From Isotricha intestinalis (Eukaryota; Ciliophora; Litostomatea; Vestibuliferida; Isotrichidae), in the NCBI GenBank assembly GCA_023807065.1, contig JAJJLU010000581.1:1-29619 (forward strand): a DNA stretch of 29,619 nucleotides. Reading direction: 5' to 3'. Below the pieces are notes generated by a model that had not been told where the DNA came from, did not search any database, and was given only the letters and a program-made list of their open reading frames with translations. Below are positions 9,972-18,054 of this stretch, piece after piece (within the stretch, counting starts at the first letter, position 1; each line of letters begins with the position of its first letter). Position numbers and translations under genes: made by a program.

Positions 9972-10838
9972 TTAAATAAAATAATTACTTAAATCATAAT
10001 CTTCAACTAATTTAGCACCATCAATTAACCAACCATTAATTCCCCATAAATTTTTATGTCTAAATTGCAATTTAATTTCATGATTAATTTTATTATAATC
10101 AAAATCTCTTTCTTGAATTTTACAAACAAAATTTTCTTCTAAAACAGAACCTTTTTTATACCCTAAATTTTCATTAGGATAATCGCTTTTAAATATACTT
10201 ATTCCATCGACAAAAACTTCAAAATCTAATGAATTTACTTCTAAAGAAGGAAAAGCATGATGTAAATATAAAGAAAAATTACCAGAATTAATTAAATTAA
10301 AAGAGAAATTAGTATCACACCAAAATACCATTTTTAATCTTGGAATAGTTTCATTTAAATAAGAATTATTTATTGCACTTTCCATCCAATATCTATTATC
10401 ATCTTTCCAAGCCCAATTTGAATATTTCGCTAATTTTATTATATTTAATTTATTGTTTTCTATTGTTAAATATAATCCATCATTTTCTCTTATTTTATAA
10501 ATTCGTTTTTTTTCATTTGCCATTGAAAAAGTTTCATCTATTTCATCACTTGGTAATTCTATATTATATTTATCTTTTATTTCTTGAGTTAAATATGGTA
10601 CCCATTCATATAAATATTTTGAATAAATATTTCTAAAACGAATATTTATATTTCCTATTGTTTTCATTTCGTTATATGTGAAAAAATCACATAAGTAATT
10701 TGTTAAATTTCTACTTATCTTCCATTTCGTTTTTACTCCTAAATTTTCTTTCCTTTCTATTATAGGAAATCTCTTATATTTGTTTGTATCTTTTTTTTCC
10801 ATGTTTTGATTTATTTTATATATAAATTTTTGCCCCAT
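9972..10838 (-). CDS. F-box-like protein with PP2/Nictaba-like C-terminal domain
   Basis: The gene encodes 288 residues from the ATG at 10838. The open frame extends 14 codons further upstream only from a TTG, which I reject. An alternative ATG at 10802 would remove 12 residues. The segment LTNYLCDFFTYNEMKTIGNINIRFRNIYSKY looks like a degenerate F-box, which binds SKP1 in SCF ubiquitin ligases. The rest has the order of elements of the phloem-protein-2/Nictaba family: a Trp-rich strand (YSNWAWKDDNRYW), a central strand (LKMVFWCDTNFSF), a strand-rich middle (GNFSLYLHHAF) and a final RHKNLWGINGWLIDGAKLVE. In plants, F-box/Nictaba proteins bind glycans. If correct, this would be a substrate adaptor that recognises a glycan or a modified protein. 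The domain call comes from pattern only. Confidence 0.7.
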   Translation of the reverse strand: MGQKFIYKINQNMEKKDTNKYKRFPIIERKENLGVKTKWKISRNLTNYLCDFFTYNEMKTIGNINIRFRNIYSKYLYEWVPYLTQEIKDKYNIELPSDEIDETFSMANEKKRIYKIRENDGLYLTIENNKLNIIKLAKYSNWAWKDDNRYWMESAINNSYLNETIPRLKMVFWCDTNFSFNLINSGNFSLYLHHAFPSLEVNSLDFEVFVDGISIFKSDYPNENLGYKKGSVLEENFVCKIQERDFDYNKINHEIKLQFRHKNLWGINGWLIDGAKLVEDYDLSNYFI

Positions 10839-10945
10839 AACACTTAATTTTATTTGATAAAAAATCAAATAATAAAGCAATGAACATTATTTTTTTGTCG
10901 AAAACATATAAAAAATAAATTATAAAAATTAAAAAATAAAAAAAA
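10839..10945. promoter_or_regulatory. 107-base divergent promoter spacer
   Basis: This interval separates the start codons of the F-box/PP2-like gene and the Rab gene. It is AT-rich, with a poly-A stretch directly before the Rab ATG and no other recognisable element. Confidence 0.4.
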
Positions 10946-11640
10946 ATGTCAGAATCAGCTTTCAATTACTTATTCAAATTTATAATAATAGGTGACAGTT
11001 GTAAAAATAAATTTATATAACTAAAAATAAAACTTTTTAATCCCCAAATATTTTTTAAAAATTAGACGTAGGAAAATCAAATATTCTTTCTCGATACACA
11101 TACAATAAATTTAATCCAGACCACGAAATAACAATAGGATGTGAATTTATGTCAAAAATAATAAAAATAAAGGAAAGAAATATTCAAATTCAAGTTTGGG
11201 ATACTGCAGGACAAGAAGCATTTAGAGCAGTTACAAGAGGTTATTATAAAAATTCAGCTTGTGCTTTAATAGTATATGATATTACTAATAGAAAATCTTT
11301 TCAAAGTATTAAAAGTTGGTTAGATACATGTAGAGATATGTGCTCTAAAAATGTTTTAATTGTTCTTGTTGGAAATAAAAGTGATTTAGATGGAAAAAGA
11401 GTTATTTCTAAGGAAGAAGGAAGAAAATTTGCTGATGAAAATAAAATTCATTTTTATGAAACTAGTGCTTTAAATGGTAATAATATTGAAGAAGTATTTT
11501 TAGATGCTGCTACTGAGTTGATGAATAAGTTGGAAAGTGGAGAAATTAAATATGATGCTAATTCTGGAGTTCAAATTAGAAATTTTCCTAATAAGGAAAT
11601 TGAAGAGTTACTTGGGAAAAATCAAAAAAAATGCTGTTAA
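10946..11640 (+). CDS. Rab GTPase, Rab2/4/14-like, two exons
   Basis: A 209-residue Rab is obtained by joining 10946-11000 to 11066-11640 across a 65-base GT-AG intron. Exon 1 encodes MSESAFNYLFKFIIIGDS plus one base, and the joined codon gives Tyr in the P-loop GDSYVGKS (16-23). Other G motifs are switch I T41 in HEITIG, WDTAGQE (63-69, with the catalytic Gln), NKSD (122-125) and ETSAL (150-154), where the usual SAK lysine is Leu. The protein ends in KKCC, a double-Cys geranylgeranylation site. Sequence around the switches and a family-like YKNSACALIVYDIT point to the Rab2/4/14 branch (ER-Golgi or recycling traffic); the exact subfamily is not certain. Taking the single long exon alone would lose the P-loop. 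Confidence 0.93.
11001..11065 (+). other. Spliceosomal intron in the Rab gene (65 bases, phase 1)
   Basis: The donor is GTAAAAATAA and the acceptor is AAAAATTAG. Removing it restores the Rab P-loop and a continuous frame from the ATG at 10946, while retaining it puts stop codons in frame. The intron interrupts the codon for the fourth residue of GDSYVGKS. It is the only intron I can demonstrate in the window. Confidence 0.92.
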
Positions 11641-11788
11641 AAGGTTTAAATGCTTTTTTTATATGTTTTGACATTTTTTTTTATTTTATTGTGTTAGTTT
11701 CAGTTAAATAAATTTTAGAAAAGGAAATAAAAATATTTAATTTAAATCATATAAATAATTTTTTATTTTATAATTTTTAAACAAAAAA

Positions 11789-13366
11789 ATGATAAGTATT
11801 CCTTTTATTTTAAACTATAATGCCACAATAAAAAAATCTCAATTTCATAAGAAAAGAACATTAAGTGATGAATATTTTAATCAAAAAATGTATATTTTAA
11901 AAAAACTAAATCCAGAAGTTTTCCCAAATAAAAATAATTTATTATTTAAATCAAAATCTCCTTTTTTAAAAGTATTTGACTCAAATATAAATAGATTAAA
12001 AGAACAAATTGAAAATAAAAATAAATCAAATCTTTTAAAAAACGGAGGAGTAGATGCATTAGATAAAATGATAACTCAAAAAACAGGAAGAAAAATTTTA
12101 CAAGAAACAAGTCAAGAATATAGTAATACAAGAATATTTTATTCGAAATTTTATACATATGAATTAATAAATGCAGTAATTAGTTTAATATCAGTTCTTT
12201 TAGTTGTCATATATTTTGAAGTTACCTTTAATTATTCTGCTAATGATAATGTTTATCCTTATGGTTATTATTTATTATATTTAAATTTGCTAAGTATTGC
12301 TTTATGGATAAATATGTGTTGTTATTATTATGAACAATTTAATTTAAGAATTTTAAACCATATTCTTCCTCCAACTTTTAGATTTATTCATACTAAAATG
12401 TTTAAAACTTTAATTTTTGAAATTGCTTTAACATTTCTTCAACCAACTCAATTTTTGATGGGGAAGAAATATAAAATTAAATTAGCTTTTAGAAGTGGAA
12501 TAATAGTAAAAAGAAGTATAAATTCATTTTTATCTTTATTTGTCTTAACTAGAATATATTTTATAGATAGATTCCTTATATTTCAAACTGATTTTATGTC
12601 ACCTGATAATGATGAAATTTGTAGACAATATTTTTTTAGAACAAATATAAAATATTCAGTAATTGCATTAATTAAAACAAAACCATTTTATATTTATTCA
12701 ATGATAATAATATCATTTTTATTTGGATTTCAATTTGTAATTAAAGTATTCGAAAGTGCAGTCAATGAAAATGTTGAAGGAGCTGGATTAGGAAATACAT
12801 TTAATGTTATTTATTATTCATTTATTACTATATATACAGTGGGTTATGGTGATTATTCTGCTAAAACTACAGGAGGAAGAATTTTTGTTTTTTTTCTTTC
12901 AATTATTGGGAATTTTTTAAATTCTCTTTTTTTAATGAGTTTAACTAAATTTTTCACTCTTACTTCTATTGAATCTAAACAATTTAATTTATTGAAAAAA
13001 TTAGATTTGAATGAATCTAAAAGAAGTAATGCTGAAAAATTAGTATTGGGTTTTTCTAATTTAATTAAAGAAAATGTTGGGAATAAAGAATTGGAAAAAG
13101 ATATTATTGATTTAAAACCTAATACAAGCAAATTTATGAAAAAAGTTAAAACTTTTAAACAATCTGTTATTGATTTTGAACATCATGCAAGTGAATTTAA
13201 TAATTATAGTTTTGGAAATGTTATTTTTTCATTTCAATATTTAGAAAAAGAATATATTAAATTAAATGAAATTGATGCTCAATCTGTAGAAGGTTTAAAA
13301 AGAATTAAACAAAAATTAATTTTAGAAAAAGGAAAAATTTTAAGAGAAAAAAAAGCTAAAGAATAA
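11789..13366 (+). CDS. Six-TM potassium channel, SK (KCa2)-like
   Basis: The gene encodes 525 residues. About 120 cytosolic residues precede six spans (S1 at about 125-147, S2 about 158-180, S3 about 205-225, S4 about 232-262, S5 about 300-320, S6 about 362-385). The pore loop has the K+ selectivity filter TVGYGD at 350-355. S4 has only scattered basic residues and lacks the regular RxxR ladder of voltage sensors, as in small-conductance Ca2+-activated channels. After S6 comes a helical region (SLTKFFTLTSIESKQFNLLK and on) with many Lys/Glu, in the place where SK channels carry the calmodulin-binding domain, although identity there is weak. Expected role: Ca2+-dependent membrane excitability and ciliary-beat control. 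It follows the Rab gene on the same strand at 148 bases, with its own probable promoter. Confidence 0.88.
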   Translation: MISIPFILNYNATIKKSQFHKKRTLSDEYFNQKMYILKKLNPEVFPNKNNLLFKSKSPFLKVFDSNINRLKEQIENKNKSNLLKNGGVDALDKMITQKTGRKILQETSQEYSNTRIFYSKFYTYELINAVISLISVLLVVIYFEVTFNYSANDNVYPYGYYLLYLNLLSIALWINMCCYYYEQFNLRILNHILPPTFRFIHTKMFKTLIFEIALTFLQPTQFLMGKKYKIKLAFRSGIIVKRSINSFLSLFVLTRIYFIDRFLIFQTDFMSPDNDEICRQYFFRTNIKYSVIALIKTKPFYIYSMIIISFLFGFQFVIKVFESAVNENVEGAGLGNTFNVIYYSFITIYTVGYGDYSAKTTGGRIFVFFLSIIGNFLNSLFLMSLTKFFTLTSIESKQFNLLKKLDLNESKRSNAEKLVLGFSNLIKENVGNKELEKDIIDLKPNTSKFMKKVKTFKQSVIDFEHHASEFNNYSFGNVIFSFQYLEKEYIKLNEIDAQSVEGLKRIKQKLILEKGKILREKKAKE

Positions 13367-14178
13367 ATTTTTTTTAAGGAAATAATAAATAAAATATAAA
13401 TATAAGAAATAAATCATTTTTTATATAATAATAATAATAAAATTATTTTTATGTATATATAAATAAATTGACTCAACAAAAATAAACAAAGAAATATTAT
13501 GATTTACTGACATTTAATATTATTAAATAAATTAACATTATACTAGAAGATCCAGGTTGAATAAGATTAATTTTTTTTATTTTTTCTTTGAAACCTTTAA
13601 TAACATTTTTTTGATTTAATCACATTTTTCAATAATTATTTAAAACATCATAAAACGTTTGATTTATAATATTATTTCTGTTATATTAGATTTTTTAACT
13701 TTTTCACCAGATTTTCATCATTTTATTTCTTATATTTTCATTTATTTTTCTTGATTCAATTGATTATTTCTGTGAAAAAAATTGAAGATTGATTTGCTCC
13801 TTGGAGTTTGAATAATTGAAGTACTTATTTCTTTTTTTTTAATTTCTGAAATATTTAATTCAATTAAATCTGGTTCTTATTGTTTTTAAATTCCTCAGAT
13901 TTTTTATTTTATTTTCATTATTATAAATTAAAAATAATAAACTTTTGAACTTTATTAGTATCATTATTGTCACTTTTTTTTCTATTAATGATATCTTTAT
14001 TAATCGAAAGTAAAATGACTATTCTTTACTTGAATAAATATATTTTATTGAACAAAAAATAAAAATTCTTTTATTAAATCATTATTTTAATAAATTTTTA
14101 TTAAATTTAGATAAAAAAATAAACAATGTTCAAATATATTTCTTTTTAAAAAATCACTCTTTTTTAATAAAAATTTAT
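13367..14178. other. Convergent spacer containing a probable gene relic
   Basis: These 812 bases lie between the 3' ends of the K+ channel and the coiled-coil gene. There is no intact gene. Coding-like debris on the minus strand at 13497-13906 is listed separately. The remainder, on both sides, is AT-rich without recognised features. Confidence 0.5.
13497..13906 (-). pseudogene. Decayed gene remnant, possibly SNARE-like at its 3' end
   Basis: No intact frame exists, but two stretches look protein-coding. Segment 13742-13876 reads EPDLIELNISEIKKKEIS, then TSIIQTPRSKSIFNFFHRNN and QLNQEK before a TAA, with unusually GC-containing codons for a spacer. Segment 13497-13685, in another frame and broken by two TGA codons (13629-13631 and 13620-13622), contains QKNVIKGFKEKIKKINLIQ followed by PGSSSIMLIYLIILN. 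The second resembles the end of a Qb-SNARE motif leading into a membrane anchor (compare the KGTxxKxxxxxxxLGLSSSxM pattern of membrin/GOS proteins). A real multi-exon gene is less likely because there are no convincing splice sites. In AT-rich DNA such readings can arise by chance, so confidence is low. Confidence 0.3.
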
Positions 14179-14640
14179 TTAAACTGTATTTTCCATCATT
14201 TGATTTGGCATTCCAACTTGCATTTCTAAATCAGCAATTTTTTTCAATAAAGCAGTTAATAAATCTTGTAATTGCCTTTTTTGATCTTTTAAATTAGCGA
14301 TTTCTTTTTGTAATTTAGCATTTTCATTTTTTTGATTAGTAAAATGATTATCCATTTCATCTTTAACTTTATTGATTTCATCAGATAATTTAGTTGAAAT
14401 CTCTTTATTTTTCTGTTTTAATAATTCTTGTAATTCATCTTTATTATCACCAACTGATTGAATTTTACTATTTTCTTCATTGAAAATTCCAGCAACATCT
14501 AATATTCTTTGTTCTAAATCTAATAGTTTTCCTTTTAAAGATTCTACACTTCCTGAAAATGAATTTCCTGATTTTTCAAACTTTGAATTAGTTCCTGTCA
14601 TTTCTTTTTGAGATATATTGAATTTATTTTGATTGTTCAT
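14179..14640 (-). CDS. Small coiled-coil protein, possibly striated-fibre type
   Basis: The gene encodes 153 residues, with an ATG at 14640 and a TAA stop. A Ser/Asn-rich head of about 30 residues is followed by an almost uninterrupted coiled coil (about 33-145), with a short break around residues 58-66. The distal half (DEMDNHFTNQKNENAKLQKE, then LKDQKRQLQDLLTALLKKIA) has the charge pattern of filament-forming proteins such as SF-assemblin and giardins, which build striated rootlets at basal bodies. That family assignment is a guess from pattern. There is no membrane segment or signal peptide. Codon use matches the neighbours. It is head to head with another small coiled-coil gene across 147 bases. 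Confidence 0.82.
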   Translation of the reverse strand: MNNQNKFNISQKEMTGTNSKFEKSGNSFSGSVESLKGKLLDLEQRILDVAGIFNEENSKIQSVGDNKDELQELLKQKNKEISTKLSDEINKVKDEMDNHFTNQKNENAKLQKEIANLKDQKRQLQDLLTALLKKIADLEMQVGMPNQMMENTV

Positions 14641-14787
14641 ATTTTTTTATGTTATGTTTTTAAATTTTATTTAATAACTTCTTTAAATTAATAATTTTTA
14701 AATTTAATAAAAAATTTTTAAGGTTTATTTTTTAATTCTTTTTATATATATTTTTTATAGAATTTTCTATTTTATAAATTAATAAAA
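14641..14787. promoter_or_regulatory. 147-base divergent promoter spacer
   Basis: This is shared upstream DNA of the two small coiled-coil genes. It is AT-rich, with a TATATATA-like stretch near 14744-14752 about 40 bases before the rightward ATG, which could be a TATA element. No other motif is recognised. Confidence 0.35.
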
Positions 14788-15312
14788 ATGAGAAATTCTC
14801 AAGTATTTGTTAGAAATGGAAATAATATTTCTACTCCAAATAAACATAGAAAACAAAATAATTCAAATTATAATGATGATCTTCAAGAAGAAAATACAAG
14901 GTTAAAAAAGGAGATTTATTTAAAAAATAATGAGCTTCGAGAAGTTAAAAAAACATATGAAAATTTACAAAAAAAATTAAATGAATTAAAAAGAAAATCA
15001 GGGACTAATAGAAATAATAATTATTTAAATAGGAATAATAACAATTATTCAAATAGAAATAGTAATAATAATTTCTCTGCTAGAAATAATAATGTTCATT
15101 ATAATAATTATATAAGAAATACTAATAGAATTAATTCTGATGAATTAAATGATTCTTTCGGTGATTTCAGTGATCCATTTTTTAATAATTTTTTTTCAGA
15201 AGTTGCTAACCCATTTATGGGAAGAATCAGAAGTTTAAATAACAGAAATTTTAATCCTGGTGATTATATGGATGATTACAATATAGATAATATTATAAAT
15301 CAATTTCATTAA
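14788..15312 (+). CDS. Short coiled-coil protein with Asn-rich linker
   Basis: The gene encodes 174 residues and ends in TAA. Residues 1-30 are polar. A short coiled coil follows at about 33-71 (EENTRLKKEIYLKNNELREV), with regular hydrophobic spacing. Residues 73-112 are an Asn/Arg/Ser repeat-like linker built on units such as NRNNNNYSN. The C-terminal part (DELNDSFGDFSDPFFNNFF and following) is acidic and aromatic, and could be a binding peptide. I recognise no family. Its divergent partner is also a coiled-coil protein, so the two may be co-regulated. Confidence 0.78.
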   Translation: MRNSQVFVRNGNNISTPNKHRKQNNSNYNDDLQEENTRLKKEIYLKNNELREVKKTYENLQKKLNELKRKSGTNRNNNYLNRNNNNYSNRNSNNNFSARNNNVHYNNYIRNTNRINSDELNDSFGDFSDPFFNNFFSEVANPFMGRIRSLNNRNFNPGDYMDDYNIDNIINQFH

Positions 15313-16201
15313 TTAATAAATAAATTTTATTTTTATATATATATAATAAAATTTTAATGTTATCATTTTTTATTTTTGATTTTTTTTTGCTTAAAATATC
15401 TATTTGGTATTGCTATCTGCCTTTTTATTCAAAAAAATAATTTATAAATGACTCCCTATAAAATATGTATGAATCTTTTAAATGAATTGTTCCTTGGCTT
15501 GCCGGATTCATGAAAAAAAAATCCATATGATTATATTCATTATCCCTTAACTAACTTTGAATTGAATATGTATCATAAACAGTAAATATTTCTTCATTTG
15601 AAAATATTTATGGAATAGTATTAAATACATAAATATATCTAAAACTTTAAGATTATTTTAATTCAATGAGAAATAAAGCATAAATATTTCTTTGATTAAA
15701 TCAAAATTAAATTGAAAATATATTTATTGATTATTATATTTAAATAACAAATTTTGTTGTCTTAAATCATTTTGAAAAAGAACTTTTTAATTTATTTGGT
15801 GATTTTGATCTTTTTGTTAAATTAGAACTTTATTTTTATAATTATTTTATTTCCAAACAACATAATAAAATTTTTAGATTTTAAATTTTGTATAAACTTC
15901 TATTTCTCAGGATATTACTAATTATACTTTATTTAAAAAAATGAAATAAATAGTATTGAATGATGATTATTATTTAAATGAATTAATTGTTTAATAAGAA
16001 ATATAAAATAATATTTATTTTATTCCTTAAAGACATTTTTCTAAAAATAAATTCAAAAAGTTGTTTTCGCAATTAATGGTATTTAATAAGGTTTAATAAT
16101 TAAATAGAAATTTTTAATGTGTCTATTTGTTATAAACCCAAACCAATGATTCAATTAGTTTTGTATTAAATATTAATATATATTTAATTCTTCCATTTAT
16201 T
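15313..16201. other. Convergent spacer with coding-like debris
   Basis: An 889-base gap without an intact gene. The minus strand at 15547-15813 keeps one frame interrupted only by TAA codons: VLFQNDLRQQNLLFKYNNQ, TAA, IYFQFNFDLIKEIFMLYFSLN, TAA, NNLKVLDIFMYLILFHKYF and on to a TAA at 15547-15549. This looks like a worn gene fragment. Positions 15491-15511 are unusually GC-rich for the window (around CTTGGCTTGCCGG), with no tRNA-like folding that I can see. Confidence 0.3.
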
Positions 16202-16480
16202 TTATTTGTGACGATATGTTTTACTTTCACAACTTACTGTCTTAAATCCTTCTTCAATATTCATTTTATCGTATAATTTACAAAATTTTTCCATTAATTC
16301 TGTAGAATCAAAATATAAGCATTGCCATTCAATATATTTTCCATATTTATTTTCAGCCCATAAACAGGAAGGAATTGAAATACATTTTTCTTTATTCCTT
16401 TGAGTATCACATTGAGTAGGAAATGTAATAATAAAACATAATAAATTTCCCAAAATAAAAACTAAAAATAATCTTTTCAT
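16202..16480 (-). CDS. Small secreted cysteine-rich protein
   Basis: The gene encodes 92 residues, with an ATG at 16480 and a TAA stop. The N-terminus is a classic signal peptide: MKR, then a hydrophobic core LFLVFILGNLLCFIITF, with likely cleavage near residue 23. The mature chain of about 69 residues has six Cys (24, 33, 39, 54, 67, 84), enough for three disulphides, and Trp41 and Trp52. The spacing C-x8-C-x5-CLW is reminiscent of small extracellular Cys modules such as PSI, but I cannot assign a family. There is no membrane anchor after the signal, so it is probably secreted or stored in a secretory granule. Its start codon is only 60 bases from that of the LRR gene. Confidence 0.8.
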   Translation of the reverse strand: MKRLFLVFILGNLLCFIITFPTQCDTQRNKEKCISIPSCLWAENKYGKYIEWQCLYFDSTELMEKFCKLYDKMNIEEGFKTVSCESKTYRHK

Positions 16481-16540
16481 ACTTTCTTTAATTAAAAAAA
16501 AAATACTAAAATATTATTAAAAAATAATTAAATAAAAAAA
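16481..16540. promoter_or_regulatory. 60-base divergent promoter spacer
   Basis: This is the shortest start-to-start gap in the window. It is almost pure A/T, with poly-A tracts flanking both start codons. Both promoters and both 5' leaders must fit here or overlap the coding regions. Confidence 0.4.
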
Positions 16541-17731
16541 ATGAAACAGCAAGTCTTACATAAATACACAGAATTGTGTGAAAGATCTCATTTCCACTTT
16601 ATTCCTCAAGTAAAAACATATTTAGAATCAGAACAAGAAAAAGATTCAAATGGTGCAGATATAGTAAATATTCCATATCCAGGAAATGCAAGATATAATT
16701 TTGAAACTAGAATAAAAGATGAAGATATGCAAGCTTTAAGTATAGCATATATGTCTTTTGTTAAAAATATTCATTGCATTGATTTATCATATAATAAATT
16801 AACTGATAAAGGTGTTTCAATTTTATCGAAATTACTTGAATATGCTGAAAATATTGAAAAAATAAATTTAGAAGGTAATCAAATTGGTGATAATGGATGT
16901 GAGAATTTAAATAAGGCATTAAAAGGAAAAAATAAATTAACACATTTAAATTTAAATACTAATATTTTTGGAAATTTGGGTTTGATGTCAATTAATGAAT
17001 TATTATTTAAAAACCCTAATTTAATAAATTTAAATGTTGGAGGAAATAGATTTGATTGGGATGGTATTATTTCTATAACTAGCGCTTTAAAAACTACAAA
17101 TAATACTTTACAAATTTTAAATATTGATGATCCTTCATATAAATCTTATGATCAACATTTTTTTCATCATTTTGGAAAAATGTTTTTATCAAATTCAGGC
17201 TTAAGAAAATTATCTTTAAAATATCATAGAATAAGATTTGAAGCTTTGAATATAATTATTCATAGTTTAGTTAATAATAAAAGTTTAGTTGTTCTTGATT
17301 TAAGTGGAAATCAAATTTGTTTTCAAGGAATGATTTATTTACGAGATTATTTAAATAAAAATGATATAATGAAAAGTATAAATTTAAGTGGAAATAAATT
17401 AAGGGATAGAGGAGTTAAAGTTTTAGGTGATGGATTAAAAAATAATAAAACTTTAATTCATTTAGATATTACTAATAATGATATTGGTGATGATGGATTT
17501 TCAGATTTTGGAACTAAATTAATGGAAAATACTGGAATTCAATCTTTAAAATTATTTAGAGATAATCATTGGTTAAACAATGAAAATTCTATTAAAATTT
17601 TCGATGATTATTTAAAAATGAAAGGAAAGGATTTTTATCCTGATTTTACAATTTATGAAGATGATGAACAAAAATTAAACATTGCTTATCTTGAAACACA
17701 TATTCCTAATGAAGAAGAATATTTGATTTGA
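16541..17731 (+). CDS. RNI-type leucine-rich repeat protein
   Basis: The gene encodes 396 residues and ends in TGA. From about 60 to 350 the protein consists of ribonuclease-inhibitor-type repeats of about 28 residues with the pattern LxxLxLxxNxIgdxG; clear copies are IHCIDLSYNKLTDKGVSIL, IEKINLEGNQIGDNGCENL, LVVLDLSGNQICFQGMIYL, MKSINLSGNKLRDRGVKVL and LIHLDITNNDIGDDGFSDF. This is the fold of RanGAP, NLRC3 and many ciliate LRR proteins, and serves as a protein-binding arc. No catalytic Arg finger context of RanGAP is obvious. The short N-terminal part (HKYTELCERSHFHFIPQVK) and the acidic C-terminus are not repeats. There is no signal peptide, so it is likely cytosolic or axonemal. Confidence 0.9.
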   Translation: MKQQVLHKYTELCERSHFHFIPQVKTYLESEQEKDSNGADIVNIPYPGNARYNFETRIKDEDMQALSIAYMSFVKNIHCIDLSYNKLTDKGVSILSKLLEYAENIEKINLEGNQIGDNGCENLNKALKGKNKLTHLNLNTNIFGNLGLMSINELLFKNPNLINLNVGGNRFDWDGIISITSALKTTNNTLQILNIDDPSYKSYDQHFFHHFGKMFLSNSGLRKLSLKYHRIRFEALNIIIHSLVNNKSLVVLDLSGNQICFQGMIYLRDYLNKNDIMKSINLSGNKLRDRGVKVLGDGLKNNKTLIHLDITNNDIGDDGFSDFGTKLMENTGIQSLKLFRDNHWLNNENSIKIFDDYLKMKGKDFYPDFTIYEDDEQKLNIAYLETHIPNEEEYLI

Positions 17732-18054
17732 AATTAAATATATGTGTTTAATTTTGTTTTTTAAAGATTATGTAATTTTTAAAAGAAATTTTTTTATATT
17801 GATATTTTAATTAAAGATTATTTATTATGAATAAATAATATAAAGATAATTATTAATGTTTAATCTTGAATTTATTTTGAATGAATGAATAAGATGATAT
17901 TAATTAATTCATCATAAATAATTTCATAATAGAGATTATCCCAGTTCTCAAAGAGGGTTACTATAATAATTTTTTAAGTAATTCATAATTTATTAAAAAT
18001 TAGAAAATTATTAACTAATTAATTTGATTGGTTTATTTTTTAAATATTTTTATT
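17732..18054. other. Tandem spacer, no feature
   Basis: These 323 bases between two rightward genes are AT-rich with many short direct repeats of AAT/TTAA type. A slightly GC-richer patch at 17939-17958 (around CCCAGTTCTCAAAGAGGG) has no recognised role. The frame of the next gene extends back to a TTG at 18028, which I do not take as a start. Confidence 0.4.

Noticed and set aside
10839..10880. Upstream TTG extension of the F-box/PP2-like gene
   Set aside because: It adds 14 codons only by starting at TTG. An ATG in an ordinary context follows at 10838, and nuclear genes of eukaryotes rarely start at TTG.
11149..11640. Single-exon Rab starting at 11149
   Set aside because: It lacks the P-loop and switch I. 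Splicing a GT-AG intron from an upstream exon restores a complete Rab.
15480..15545. GC-richer patch around 15491-15511 as a tRNA or small RNA gene
   Set aside because: I find no cloverleaf, no internal B-box-like GGTTCGAATCC and no paired arms.
13367..16201. Reading TAA as Gln, which would join several broken spacer frames
   Set aside because: Fifteen genes end in TAA at plausible protein ends, and no long gene contains an internal TAA.
18028..18054. Upstream TTG extension of the jacalin-like gene
   Set aside because: The frame opens at TTG and adds nine hydrophobic residues. The ATG at 18055 is the better start.
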